Below are positions 46,401-56,553 of a DNA stretch of 64,000 nt, one piece after another. The first letter of the stretch is position 1; each line of letters opens with the position of its first letter. The stretch is from positions 1,424,501 to 1,488,500 of the forward strand of contig VZTG01001880.1 in the NCBI GenBank assembly GCA_013397845.1, read 5' to 3'. Below the pieces are notes generated by a model. It did no database searches, had not been told where the DNA came from, and worked only from the letters and a program-made list of their open reading frames with translations. Position numbers and translations under genes: made by a program. Source of the DNA: Melanocharis versteri (taxonomy: Eukaryota; Chordata; Aves; Passeriformes; Melanocharitidae).

Positions 46401-49400
46401 GAGAGTAGGTGCAGCAGCAGTCACCGCTGCAGCTTGTTTATGCCGACAGCCGTGTCTCCTGGCTATCCTACAGGCCCACTCTAGAGATTTCACTGTAACT
46501 GCTTAGTTCATCACGCATTGAAAAAGCACAATTATTCTTTTAAACAAAACCAAACATCAGTCCAGAAAAATAAAAACCACCAAGAATTGTTGTGACTGAT
46601 CTGTCTGCTTCAGAAAGATGCAGTAGTTTTCATTCTGTGGCTAAAGTTTGCCAGAGAACAGCCACAAAAATGTCAGAGATAGATGTGGAAGAACTCCAGA
46701 TGCCTTTTTACAGGACTTTGGGATTCAGCACCCCTAAAAATATGTCAGAGTTGTTTTCTTTTCTGACAAACACAGCCCCAAATCCCAAACAAAGCCTCTC
46801 TGTTCAGAGTGCAGTTTAATGCGGTCTACAGCTGGTAAGAGGATCCCAGATCTACTCCCCTCCCAGGCACTCATAGGCACTGGCTTACAAGATATCAGTA
46901 GAAGCTTACAGATCAATAAACTTTTCTGACAACCATTCACAGCTGACAAAGACCCATTCCCCTCATTCCCCATTCCTCTTCACATGTTGCAGTCAATCCA
47001 TGCAGGCGGGGCAACACTCACCAATGCCAGTGTTGGCACTAACCACCAGCATGGCAAAGTCTGGGCAGTAGCTGGTGAGGCCAAAGATGGTTGTTTTCAG
47101 ATACTTGTGGTGGCCAGCCAGGTCAATGAAAGTGATCATTTTGGAAGAACTCTCACAGATCTCTTCTGCTGTCCGGGAGTCACTGTAATTTACCACCTAA
47201 GGGATATGGAGCTTGTGAGAGAGGCAGCCCCAGCAGGCAAGTAAAGAAAACCCCGCTCAACTATCCTCTTTGATCTCAGAATTAGTAAGTAGAGATCATC
47301 TACCATGGTGCAAGCAACAGTGCCTGTTGCAAACAGACAACCAGCACTCAGGTTCAGCTAAAGGGACACAGAACTGTGCCACCTCTCTTCCCTCCTGTCC
47401 CACTCACAGCTCTAACAGGAGGGTAGTCCTATTCTCCTCCAGCTTTCTGAGTTCAGCAATCCACCACTCTCTTACCTCTCCTTTGCTGTTGAAGCCAAGG
47501 ATCTCAAAGCTGATGCTTGATGTTCTTCCTGACTGGATTTCATGGAGATGCCGAAAGAGGTTGAGGCGTGCTCTGCCCCGCCCATTGTCCAGCTCTCCTT
47601 GTGTTAGGACACCCAACAGTGTTGACTTTCCTGAGTCCACATTCCCTAGGACAGCTACTCGAAGGTCTAAGAACTACAGGAAAAAGAAGAAAGACATCAT
47701 TAAACTGAACCACTGCTGTGCTGAGTGCACGAGCACTACTGGGCAGTGGAGATACAGCTCAGAGAGCTTCCCTACATCAGGGACACTGCAGTTTAATCTT
47801 GCACAGATCCTGCTCCTGCTCCCAGCAAACCACTGCCCAGCAGTCATGATACACTCTCTGGAGTGGAGATGTGACACATTAGGCTTTGATATCACAAAAA
47901 AGGCCATTTGCTGCAGCAGACCTCTAAATCCTTCCTTGTTTGCACACTGCAAACTGCATCAGAACCACCGCCATGGAAGCTAAATAATTTTTCACCTCTG
48001 ATCCAGGCAATCTCCCGCACTGACATCTGCCTCAATCACAGTCTTGGAGATAAGAAGTGTTATCATCAAGCCTCCCTCTGGCAGCCCTTTAAAGCATCTG
48101 CTATGGGCCAATCTATGACAAAGTGCCTCTAGGGTTTGGGCTCCCATCCCAAAAGGAAGCTGCTCGTATGGAGCCTCTAAGTCTCCAGCAGGAGAAGACA
48201 GGCAAACCACAGATCCCTACCTGCTGGTTGTCAGGCACCTTTCGGACAAGCACTTCCGTTATCTTCCTTGGAACGTCACTGTCGTAATCGACTTCCCTCT
48301 CCCGCAGCACCGTAATGTCAGCCCCAACCCTGCCACAAAGACAAAAGGAAGGAGTGAGACACTTGTACTCGACAGCTCTTGTACCTCTACAATAACAGCT
48401 GACAAAGTGAATGGGATGGAGGTTGGGGATAGCAGGGAAGGAGCCTCAAGCTTCCAGAGAAAAGCTCTATAACTTTCCTCGTGTTTCCAGAGCCTCAGGA
48501 CTGAAGGAATGTCAGTCATACAGGGGCTTTGTAGGATGGAGCTGCCAGCTGCTCAGGGGACTCCAGGGGGGGAGCCTCTCTACTGGAGGCTGTTCACGCT
48601 CGTGGGCCCTGCATACGGAAGGGAGCACGTACTTCTCTGCCATACGGCGCAGTGTCTTCAGTGAGGCTCGCATCTCCTCCTCCGAGAGGCCCACCAGCAG
48701 CCCATTGTCCTCCACGCCGATCTGATAGACGGCCTCACCTCGGCCCTCCTGTAGTCGCCACTTCATCTGTGTCACCAGGTGCTCAAAGCGATATTGCGAG
48801 GGGTTCACCAGCTTTAGCTGTTTAACAGAGGGGTGGGTAGTTCTAGTCACAGCCTGGATGCAGAGGCAATCCCATTGCCCAAGCCAGCAACTCCCAACTC
48901 CGTGAAGCAATGCTCCCAACTCTGACCCACCTCTAGAAAGCACAGCCTGTATTAGTGTCTGAACAGAAGCCATGGGACAGGTGAGAAAGGGTTTCACAAA
49001 GGTACAAACATATGGCAGAAGAACTTTTCCGCCTCGTGACAAAAGGATCTGTACCCTGCCTGCTGCAGGGTTAAAGACAGCACTCTGGGACCAATCTGTG
49101 ATCCAGGAGCCAGCAAATGGCAGAGCAGCCACAAGAAAGGGGCAAATCATTTTCAGGGATATCTGCATCTCTCTCTCAAGAAAAACACAGTAGGCATCAA
49201 ATACTGGAAGAGATTCCTAAAAATGAGTACTGAGATCAAACTCTTCCAGCTCAGCATACTGGGTAAAGCTTGGCACAGAGACACAGAATATGAATGGTAG
49301 TTCATTAGAGCAGTGTCCACTTTTCTGTCCTTTTCTTGGCCATGTTACCCATAGGTTGTCTTTGGTGAAGTTACTCACTGCAAAATAACCCTCTGGGAGG

Positions 49401-49459
49401 AAGACCTCCTTCTGCAATCTCAAAAGACTCACCTTGTACTCGATGTTCCCATCTTCTGC
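43204..49459 (-). CDS. GTPBP2: GTPBP2, GTP-binding protein 2 (visible coding span, 11 exons)
   Basis: A translational GTPase related to GTPBP1 and Hbs1/eRF3. With Pelota-type factors it helps rescue stalled ribosomes, and in mouse its loss with a tRNA defect causes neurodegeneration. The visible exons give 547 codons plus stop and match the human protein closely from AEDGNIEYK onward. The GTPase motifs are clear: G1 GNVDSGKST, G3 DLAGH, and G4 as SKVD rather than NKxD. Elongation-factor-like domains II and III follow, ending GVTKGIGHVTDLQAIT. The C-terminal tail after that is longer and different from human. The human N-terminal exon (about 60 residues, with the start codon) was not found; the GC-rich region at 51.3-51.75 kb that should hold it contains an unresolved base. 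Confidence 0.95.
43776..43940 (-). CDS. GTPBP2: GTPBP2 coding exon 11
   Basis: Codes GMVMVSPEMNPTICSVFEA through EKIHGK. Confidence 0.95.
44220..44391 (-). CDS. GTPBP2: GTPBP2 coding exon 10
   Basis: Codes GICREGENLVVGPTDDG through DRSLLRK. The donor is GTTAGT. Confidence 0.93.
45132..45190 (-). CDS. GTPBP2: GTPBP2 coding exon 9 (59 bases)
   Basis: Codes VDEIYTVPEVGTVVGGTLS, the start of domain II. Confidence 0.94.
45602..45737 (-). CDS. GTPBP2: GTPBP2 coding exon 8
   Basis: Codes ITPIFTLSSVSGENLDLL to QLTEFQ. The donor is GTGCGT. Confidence 0.94.
46164..46383 (-). CDS. GTPBP2: GTPBP2 coding exon 7 (G4 motif)
   Basis: Contains GTTREHLGLAMALKVPFF and SKVD. Confidence 0.95.
47022..47196 (-). 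CDS. GTPBP2: GTPBP2 coding exon 6 (G3 motif)
   Basis: Contains MITFIDLAGHHKYLKTT with the DxxG motif, ending LVVSANTGI. Confidence 0.96.
47476..47673 (-). CDS. GTPBP2: GTPBP2 coding exon 5 (P-loop)
   Basis: Begins FLDLRVAVLGNVDSGKST, the G1 P-loop, and ends ILGFNSKGE. Confidence 0.96.
48221..48329 (-). CDS. GTPBP2: GTPBP2 coding exon 4
   Basis: Codes VGADITVLREREVDYDSD through VRKVPDNQQ. Confidence 0.95.
48633..48817 (-). CDS. GTPBP2: GTPBP2 coding exon 3
   Basis: Begins LKLVNPSQYRFEHLVTQ and contains the conserved QEGRGEAVYQIGVEDNG segment. Confidence 0.95.
49316..49431 (+). repeat. Duplicated block A1
   Basis: Similar, at roughly 75-80% by eye, to 54541-54660, sharing ccatgttacccatag and ctctgggagga. 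It lies immediately beside GTPBP2 exon 2. Confidence 0.75.
49433..49459 (-). CDS. GTPBP2: GTPBP2 coding exon 2 (27 bases)
   Basis: Codes AEDGNIEYK, identical to the human segment. Flanked by a CAG acceptor and a GTGAGT donor; phase 0 at both ends. Confidence 0.88.
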
Positions 49460-51347
49460 CTGGTCAGAGAATGAAACAAGACAGAAGGGTTAGATGCTGT
49501 GCCCACAGGGACTTCTACAGGCACCAGCTGCCCATATATTCTGAAGCTGGTGCTGAGGATTTCAGAGAGAGGGAAAGTGGCAGAAAGAGACTGCGTTAGG
49601 TCCCAGCCTTCTGCCATTCTTTCCCACACTCAACTAGAACTTTCCTTATGGTTTGTTTGTGCTGTTTACATCCCAGATCATGAACGCCAGAGGACAAAAC
49701 TAGAGTGGGGCACAAGGGTAGTACTATCTGGGGGCGAATTTTTCTCTGGACAGTAAAGAATAGGGCCAGCCTAACAGTTACAGACAGAGAGAGTTCCAGT
49801 TTCAAAAAGGCACAGGCCAGCATATGATTTAAAGTCTCCCCCCTCACCCATCCATGACCCACAAAATGCCACCCACAGCATCCCACTCCCACCCTATCCA
49901 GCAGTTTCCATCCATCCAATGTGCACAGAAACAGAGGCCTGAGAACAAAAGCTTCTGCCTCCTCTCCTGCTCAATGATACTCTCCCTCACTCAAATAGTT
50001 TTTCTTTACTCCTTTCTGTATCCTTATGTATCTTCTCTCTACAAGGAAGGACTAGAGACATAAGGAAGCAAGGTAATGACTCCTTTGCCAGCTAGTCACT
50101 GGCCGGACAGTTCTGGAGAACCAGACCTGATTGGGACTGTCTGTATACAATGTGCTCAGAAGAACTTTCTCAGGAAAGGCTGAAGCCAGACGGGGTTGTA
50201 ACAGAAAGGGTACTCATCAAGCTCATTTCAGCCACAACAGGCTCTAGCTTTCTGAAGAGACTATCTAATTTCACAATTAGATATACAATACTTAAATAAT
50301 TTTCCCATTGATTCAGTATAAGGACCAATAAGAAAGGGCTGGAGCCTGCAGAAAGCCACATACTCTGTCAGATTAAATGGGGCCGGCAAAGTAAACACTT
50401 CCTTTTCCTCTGGACACCTATTTGCATGTAAGGAGAGGCAACAGCCCTCTCCTTGCCTTCCAGCTCAGCTCTTAACCACAGCGGTGCTTACGGTGGCAAA
50501 AGGCCAACAGAAGTTCTCAATTGTCAGCTCAGTTCTCTGGCAGCAGAGCTGCGCCGTGAGAAAAGGGTACTCGTGGAAGGTTTTCCTCTCTTGCCATCTA
50601 CCAGCTTTCCAGTTCTAAGAAAAACATTCACCTACTTCACTGTCATCTAAATAAGGGAGTGGGTCTCCTTCAAGGCACTTGAGACTAGAAAAGCAACAAG
50701 CCTAGACTTGCTGGGGCACACACTGCACAGGGTAGCCAGGAACAGGAAGCAGTGTTGAAACCACAGGGGACTGTCCAGCCTCTAGCTGAAAGGAACAAGA
50801 ACTAAACTGCGGCTGCAGGGCACAGTCCTGCCCGTGGAGAAGATCTAACAGTAGCAAAGCGCTGTCTTCCCTTCTCGCCAAGAGTCCCAGCCTTGCCTTG
50901 TGGAGGAATTGCTCCCTCCCAGCACAGGCTACTATATATTTCACAGAAAGCTCACTGACTGGGGCCGAGCAATTGAGTCCGGGCCAACGTAATTCTCCCC
51001 ACAGTGACAGTTCTATGAGAGCGGTGACAACTGCCCCAGCTGAGCACACACCCACGTACTACCAATGCCACTTCTTCCTGCTGCAAGAGACAAGCGCCTC
51101 ACCGTCTGTCCATACCATCTGCAGCCCCATGTAAGAAAACAGCTCTCAAATCAGCTGGGAAGGGAGTCACTAAAACCTGTCTGGCAGCTGGAAAGGGGCA
51201 CTGACCCACCCCATCGTCTCTCGGGGAGAGAGATGCGAACGGGATGTTTGGGGCTACGAGGCGAGCAAAGCTTTATTTTCGAAGCTATTTCGATCGCAGG
51301 CGGCAAAGCGCCCACTGACAGACGCCAGGCAGTGCGATAGTACTCAC
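49460..51347. other. GTPBP2 first intron (inferred)
   Basis: Lies between the 27-base exon and a GTGAGT donor at 51347. Apart from block A2 no coding exon or known repeat was recognised. The missing N-terminal coding exon was not found here either. Confidence 0.5.
49683..49771 (+). repeat. Duplicated block A2
   Basis: Similar to 54664-54752, sharing the pattern gacaaaac..gag.ggg.caca.g.gtagtacta and ending in agtaaa.aatggggcag-like sequence. Confidence 0.65.
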
Positions 51348-51740
51348 GGACAGGGTCCGGTGGACCCCGCAGGGAACTCGCTGGCACCGGGGGCACGAGC
51401 ACGGCCCGGAGCAGAGACCGGGGCAGGCGGGCACACGGCTCCCGGGGCCGGGGCTGCGGGACCGCTCCTACGGCTGCTGTCAGCCCAGAGCCGGCACAGC
51501 CCCGCACCAGCACCGCCGGCACCTCCAGCCGGGCCCGCCACCCACCCTGCGGGGTCCGGCCGTGGCACCGACCCGCTCGGGGGGACACCGGCCCTCCGGC
51601 CCCTCCCGCCCCTCAGCGGCGGCGCCCCCCGCCCCCGGGCNCGGCCCGGCTCCGGCCCCGGCGTCACCGACCGCCGCGAGGCGCCCCGGGAAAGCGAGTC
51701 CCGCCCGCCTACAACGCCGAGAACGCACCGCGCGCCGCCC
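51348..51740 (-). other. GTPBP2: Probable GTPBP2 5' exon, GC-rich, non-coding as read
   Basis: A strong GTGAGT donor on the minus strand closes a GC-rich segment next to the promoter. In the phase needed for exon 2 the segment has stops and no similarity to the family N-terminus. It contains one ambiguous base at 51641. It is either a leader exon or a region whose assembly lost the coding exon. Confidence 0.4.
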
Positions 51741-51746
51741 GCTCCA

Positions 51747-51767
51747 AACTACACCTCCCGGCGTGCC
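51747..51767 (+). promoter_or_regulatory. ZNF143/THAP11-like promoter element, second copy
   Basis: aactacacctcccggcgtgcc differs at one position from the 29401 element over this length. It is just upstream of the inferred GTPBP2 5' exon. Confidence 0.55.
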
Positions 51768-52453
51768 CCGCGGCGCGACCCGCTCGCTCCCCTACTGGTT
51801 CCATCCGCGGGGATGGACGGGAGTTGGAGTCCGAGGGAGGGGCGCCGCCTGTCGGCCGCGGCGGGCAACGCGCGGGATGCCGCCGCTGCCCGGGCCCTGC
51901 TCGCCGGGATCTGCGGACGGCCGTGGGTTACCCCTTCGGTAGTCCACAGCCCCGGGTTCCCTGGTTATTGACATCGAGCGATCAGTCAGACTGGCTTCGG
52001 GAAACTGGGGGACTTTCGAAGCTGTTTGGCATTGGAGGTACCTCATGACTACGCAGAGGCAGCAGCCCGATACAGAGCGATCCCAAAGGACACATTAAGC
52101 TCCAACGGGGGAGGGGGCGGCGGGAACAGCAAAAGATCCTCTAGCTGTGCGCTGCATTCCCTCACTAAGTGTCTTCCCAGTCTCCTGTTCCACGGCCACT
52201 GCGCCTTCTCCTTCCCCACCGCACCCCCCGGGGAGGGCGACGCTGGATCATTGTTTGTGTACAAGTCACACCCTCCGTGCCGCTGTGCACAGGTGGTCGC
52301 GATTCCGGTAAAGCAGCCTCCGAGCGGCTCCTCTCCCCGTCCCTCCCTCCAGTCGCCGTGTGCTGGAGGCGGCACCCAATGGGGCGGCGGGCTCAATGTT
52401 TCCAAACACGGCACTCCCTGCACGCTGCCCGCCTCCGCCTCCCCGCGGCGGCG

Positions 52454-52575
52454 CGGAGCCGCCAGGGCTGCCGGGAGCGGGGCGGAGGCCAGCGGAGCCG
52501 CGTCCTGCGGCCCTCCCCGGATAGCCTCGCAAGGAGCAGCCGTAGCTCCCAGCACGGCCTCAGCCGGTCGGCCTC
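52454..52575 (+). repeat. Duplicated block A3 in the MAD2L1BP promoter
   Basis: Beginning ggagccgccagggctgccg, it aligns with 54779-54900 at roughly 75-80% by eye with few indels. Confidence 0.75.
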
Positions 52576-52841
52576 GGGACGGGATCGGGATCGGGAGTGG
52601 GGGGCGGGGCCATCTCGCTTGACCACGCCCCTCCGGCGGGGCCTCACCGAGGCTCCGCCCCCTACCACGCCCACCAATCGCGGCGTCTCCGCCGCCGCCG
52701 CCGGAGGGCGCGCGGCGCGGTCCGTGCGCCGCTCCCGTGAGGCTGCGCGGCGGCGGCGGCATTTAAACCCGCGGCCGTTGGGGCGGCGCGTCACTGGTTC
52801 CTCGTTCCCAGGCGCTGCCGGGCCTGGATCGCGGCGGCGGG

Positions 52842-53027
52842 ATGAGGCCCCAGGGGGACAGGTCGGTGCTGGGCAGCCCCGCGGTGGCCGTGGCGTTCCC
52901 GGGAGCCGTGTGCCGGGGCAGCGGCTACCGCTTCGCCTGCGAGCTCCTGAAGCACGTCCTGCACCAGCGGAACCAGCTCCCGCTGCCCTACGAGCAGCTC
53001 GCCTACTTCTGCCGGCGGGCGGCCCAG
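52842..53027 (+). CDS. MAD2L1BP: MAD2L1BP coding exon 1
   Basis: Codes residues 1-62, beginning MRPQGDRSVLGSPAVAV and ending CRRAAQ before a GTGAGG donor. Confidence 0.92.
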
Positions 53028-54188
53028 GTGAGGGGCGGCGGCCGAGGGGGCACCCCCGTGCTCGGAGGCGGCCTCCGGGCTGGGGGATTAGGGGGCCGTG
53101 GCGTTTGAGCTTTTCTTGCGAGCTCCTGTTCTCGCTCGGTGACTCGCACAGCAACGTGTCGCTGCTTTTAAAGTAAAGCGCTTGTTGTGGCTGCATCCCT
53201 CTTCCTTTAAAAACGAGGTAAAGGTAACTTTAAGGTCAGGCTGCTGAAGGTGTCGACAAATTGCTCTTTATTGATTGTTTCCTACTTTCCGCTCAATGCT
53301 TCGTTTGTTACACGAAAACCTCTAAACAAAAAAAAATACAACTAAAAAAAGCTATTAAGTGCTTTTAGAGTGATGGCTGATCTTTGAAAGATGGACTTCT
53401 AATTCCTGTTGGAATTCATCAGTAGTGTGATTCGGATTCAAACTGAGTAGCTGTGGATTGTGCTTTTGTGTTCCTCTTGCATCTCCTGATGCGGAGAGAA
53501 GATGTGTATCTTCCCCATGTGGGTACCTCTAGCTCTCAAAATTAACACAAACCTCTTGTTCCTTGACTCTCAGGGATGGGCCGTGCTTTCTGCAGAGTAT
53601 ATTAGAATAAACATGTGTTCATAACTAAATGTACTAATCTGAATTTTTGTTTTCCAGGATAGAGATGGAACTGAGAAGCCACTCTCCCTGGGCCTGGCAA
53701 GCAGAAAGTGCCAGCAGCTGCTGATGGAGCTGGAGGGATTGTTCCAGCATCTGGAAGTCATGTTTAGTCTGACGCTGGTTCCTCGGGTTCTTTTCCTACT
53801 CGGAGGCAACGTCATGAACCCCAAGGAGCTCTATGAGCTGAACTTGGAAGGGGTCTGCGAGGGCACTGCTGAGGAGAGCCTCCAGACGGCGCCCTGTGTT
53901 CGCCAGCTCTTCCACCGTCTGTTTGTTGCAGACGTCTTCAGTGAACTCAAGGCTCTCCCTGTCACAGGCACCCTTGTCCTGGTCCAGGGGCACCGTGACT
54001 GTGGTGTTGAGTGGTTCCGGCCCAAGCTCAACTACCAAGTGCCGACCCGAGGGAGGAAGCTGACTGTTAAGTTGTCCTGTGATGGAGACCTCCACGTTAG
54101 TGCCTCACCTCCACAGCACGCGGCACCTGCTTGGGAGGACTATGTCTGGTTCCAAGCACCAGTGACCCTCAAAGGCTTTAGTGAATGA
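52842..54188 (+). CDS. MAD2L1BP: MAD2L1BP, p31comet (whole coding span, 2 coding exons)
   Basis: p31comet binds closed MAD2 and, with TRIP13, dismantles mitotic checkpoint complexes to silence the spindle checkpoint. The two exons give 238 residues; human has 274. The difference is mainly a shorter N-terminus: only about 29 residues precede YRFACELLKHVL, against about 70 in human. HORMA-like fold segments match: LPLPYEQL, SRKCQQLL, VPRVLFLLGGN, RQLFHRLFVADVFSEL, QGHRDCGVEWFRPKLNY and the C-terminal APAWEDYVWFQAPVTLKGF. The start chosen is the first ATG in frame; the frame stays open upstream into the promoter without another ATG, so an unseen upstream exon is possible. Head to head with GTPBP2, convergent with the epoxide hydrolase. 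Confidence 0.94.
53028..53657. other. MAD2L1BP intron
   Basis: A 630-base intron that is GC-rich at its 5' end and AT-rich after about 53.2 kb. Nothing else was seen in it. Confidence 0.7.
53658..54188 (+). CDS. MAD2L1BP: MAD2L1BP coding exon 2 (stop codon)
   Basis: Codes residues 63-238 and the TGA stop, beginning DRDGTEKPLSLGLAS after a tttccag acceptor and ending LKGFSE. Confidence 0.95.
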   Translation, partial: DRDGTEKPLSLGLASRKCQQLLMELEGLFQHLEVMFSLTLVPRVLFLLGGNVMNPKELYELNLEGVCEGTAEESLQTAPCVRQLFHRLFVADVFSELKALPVTGTLVLVQGHRDCGVEWFRPKLNYQVPTRGRKLTVKLSCDGDLHVSASPPQHAAPAWEDYVWFQAPVTLKGFSE

Positions 54189-54450
54189 ATGGTTTCCGTA
54201 GAAATTTAATTGGAATATTGATTACTTTTTTCTTTATGTATTAATAATTTGAGCAAATGTAACCATGTATTTTTGAACCATGTCTGTCTGAATTTTTTTT
54301 TCTTCATGGTGTCTACTGCCTTCCTGTAGCCTGCTGCTCTCATCTGTTATCTGTATTTCCTGAGTTGTTGTTGAAGGCAAATTCACTTTAAGGCACAGTG
54401 TCACACAGATCCAGTGATTCTTTAGGGACCTGATCTGTGACACAGGATGA

Positions 54451-54456
54451 ATTAAA
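54451..54456 (+). terminator. MAD2L1BP: Possible MAD2L1BP poly(A) signal
   Basis: ATTAAA about 265 bases after the stop. It is a non-canonical signal, and alternatives further downstream cannot be excluded. Confidence 0.35.
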
Positions 54457-54540
54457 GTGTTGGGAGTAAAACTTCCCTGCTGTGTGCTTGGTGAACTGGC
54501 AAATGCAGGATACATACAATCTTCTCTCGAGTTTTAATAT

Positions 54541-54900
54541 GGCCATTTTCTGACCCTGCCTTTGCCATGTTACCCATAGGGTACCTTGGGTGAAGTTTCT
54601 TCATGCAGAATAACTCTCTGGGAGGAAAACCTTCTGCAGTCCTTAAAAGGCTCCCCATAGCAAGAAAACCAGCGAGCAAAACGGGAGCGGGACACAGGAG
54701 TAATATTGTTGCAGAAGAAGGATTTATTTCCAGCTAGTAAAAAATGGGGCAGGATGAAGGCAGTTCCTCTGCAAAGGGCTGGAGCCGCCAGGGCTGCCGA
54801 GGAGCTGGGTGGAGACTGGCGGAGCTGCTTCCAGGGGCCCCCTGGCAGCACTGCAAGCAGCAGCCGCAGCTCCTGGCACTGCCTCAGCAGCCGTGGTGTG
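54541..54900 (+). repeat. Compacted duplicate of blocks A1, A2 and A3
   Basis: Three consecutive segments (54541-54660, 54664-54752, 54779-54900) match 49316-49431, 49683-49771 and 52454-52575 in the same order and orientation. GTPBP2 exon 2 and the sequence between blocks are absent here. Confidence 0.7.
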
Positions 54901-56351
54901 TGCCCCACTTGAGTACTCAAGTGTTTGCCCATCTATTTGATAACATTACACTTCCTCACAACTCGCTTTCTGTTCCCTAGCATTCCAAATTAAGACTTCT
55001 CAGCAACTGGAAAATCTTGTAGCTAGTGCTGTCTTGGAGATTGAAAGAGACCAGTTTGGTGGAGGCAGGGTAGCAATAAGAGACTTATTTTTTTTACTAA
55101 TCTTTGTCTAACAGCCCTGACAATCGGTTAGATATAAGATTAAAAGTAAGCAATTTCTTCTCTAATCCTCTTCAGAGAAAGTTAGGAGTGCTGCCTGAAA
55201 AATGGAAGATTACTCTCATTTGAGGAAGAAACTTAGACTTAAATGTTTCTGAAATGGGTAGAAGTCAGGGGAATGTGATCAAGTTTAGCACTATCTTTAC
55301 CTGCGAAATTCCTGTTCTTAGTCAGATTGTATCACTTAGAATCAGAACTTGAGCCTGTTCTTCGGGGCTGGTGTCTACAGCAGAATAGGACAGGGAGAGA
55401 AGCCCTGAGAGCAGTGTGTTAGAACTAGGCATCTGCTGGAGTTGTCTTCAGTCAGCTGGGCAGTTATCTGTGCTGTAATGAGCTTTCAATAGCTTCAAAT
55501 AACTCCATCCCATTCAAAGAGGAACTTGAGCCTACTGGTAGTCAGGGTACTTGCTGTTACCAGTCCAAATTGCACAACGGAGTGGTAAAAATCCTTTGTG
55601 AAGAGGGTAAAGGTTGAAGTAACCCTCTACACTTGGTGCATATTTTATCTTTGACCTTTTGGAATGTAATGAGATGATAAAAGTAGCAGGAACTTAATTC
55701 AATATTTTTGAGCTTGGAGAACACTAGAGTGCTCTCTCTGCTGTATTATCCATTAATACCTGTTTACAATGTGCAGTAGCTGCTTCTTAAGCTTGTTCTA
55801 GGGGAAAAACTCTTGGAGTGAAGTAAGCTGCCTTATGTGCAGCTGCCCACTTCAATATGAAATCCCAGGTTTCTTGAAGGAAATATAACTTGAATGTAGG
55901 AGTGTTTGTGCTCAGGAGACCAAAACCCTTTATGCTTCCACCAAAGCTGCTTGTAACACATGTTTAAGAATGCGACTGCCCAAGTGTTTAAAGAAGCTTT
56001 TAAACAGAAGCATGGCCAGTTCCTTTCACCTCTCTTCCTCAGATGAGTGCAATGTTACTGCAATACACTGTTTACATATTCTATTATACTTGAACTATGA
56101 ATGCAGCAATGATATGGTGCTGGGAACGAAAGAACACAAGATGCTTTTTGGATTTTTTGGTGGTTTTGGTTTTTTTTTCTTATGAAAACATGTAAAGCTT
56201 GATTAAAAAAATCAGTACTGTAATTATTATCCAAATAATATGCTGGTTTCTATATGTGATTACTTTGAGGGATTAAATAAATCCAATCTAAAGGTTCTGC
56301 CACTGGTAGAACAACTTGCTTCCATTCTATGCATGTATTTCAACTGCAGGC
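54901..56351. other. Intergenic sequence between convergent MAD2L1BP and EPHX1
   Basis: AT-rich sequence holding the 3' UTRs. No exon, RNA gene or canonical minus-strand poly(A) signal for the epoxide hydrolase was found. Confidence 0.5.
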
Positions 56352-56553
56352 TCACAGTTGTTCCACTTTTCGGACAAACTCCACGATGTCTTGTGCCAGA
56401 AGCTTTGGTTCCTCAAAGGCAGCAAAATGCCCTCCACGTGGCATGTAAGAGTAACTGATGATGTTCTTGTAGACATCCTTTATCCAGACATGTGGTGTAT
56501 GTATAATTTCCTGAGGAAAAGCTGCAATCCCTGTGGGAACACGTACGCCAACC
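56352..56553 (-). CDS. EPHX1: EPHX1 exon 8 (stop codon)
   Basis: Codes VGVRVPTGIAAFPQEIIHTP through SYMPRGGHFAAFEEPK and the TGA stop, holding the catalytic acid and histidine. Confidence 0.95.

Larger units (their letters stand above)
51340..53060. promoter_or_regulatory. CpG-rich bidirectional promoter region of GTPBP2 and MAD2L1BP
   Basis: The stretch is very GC- and CpG-rich. GC boxes (ggggcgggg near 52600, ccgcccc near 52656) and a CCAAT at 52674-52678 lie about 160-240 bases upstream of the MAD2L1BP start. No gene product was recognised in the long GC-rich frames. Confidence 0.7.

Noticed and set aside
47270..47983. 237-codon plus-strand frame antisense to GTPBP2 exon 5
   Set aside because: Shadow of a strongly conserved exon on the opposite strand; the product is low-complexity and unrecognised.
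52169..53176. 335-codon plus-strand frame over the MAD2L1BP promoter and first exon
   Set aside because: Arginine/proline/alanine-rich product typical of CpG islands, in a different frame from MAD2L1BP exon 1 and running into its intron.
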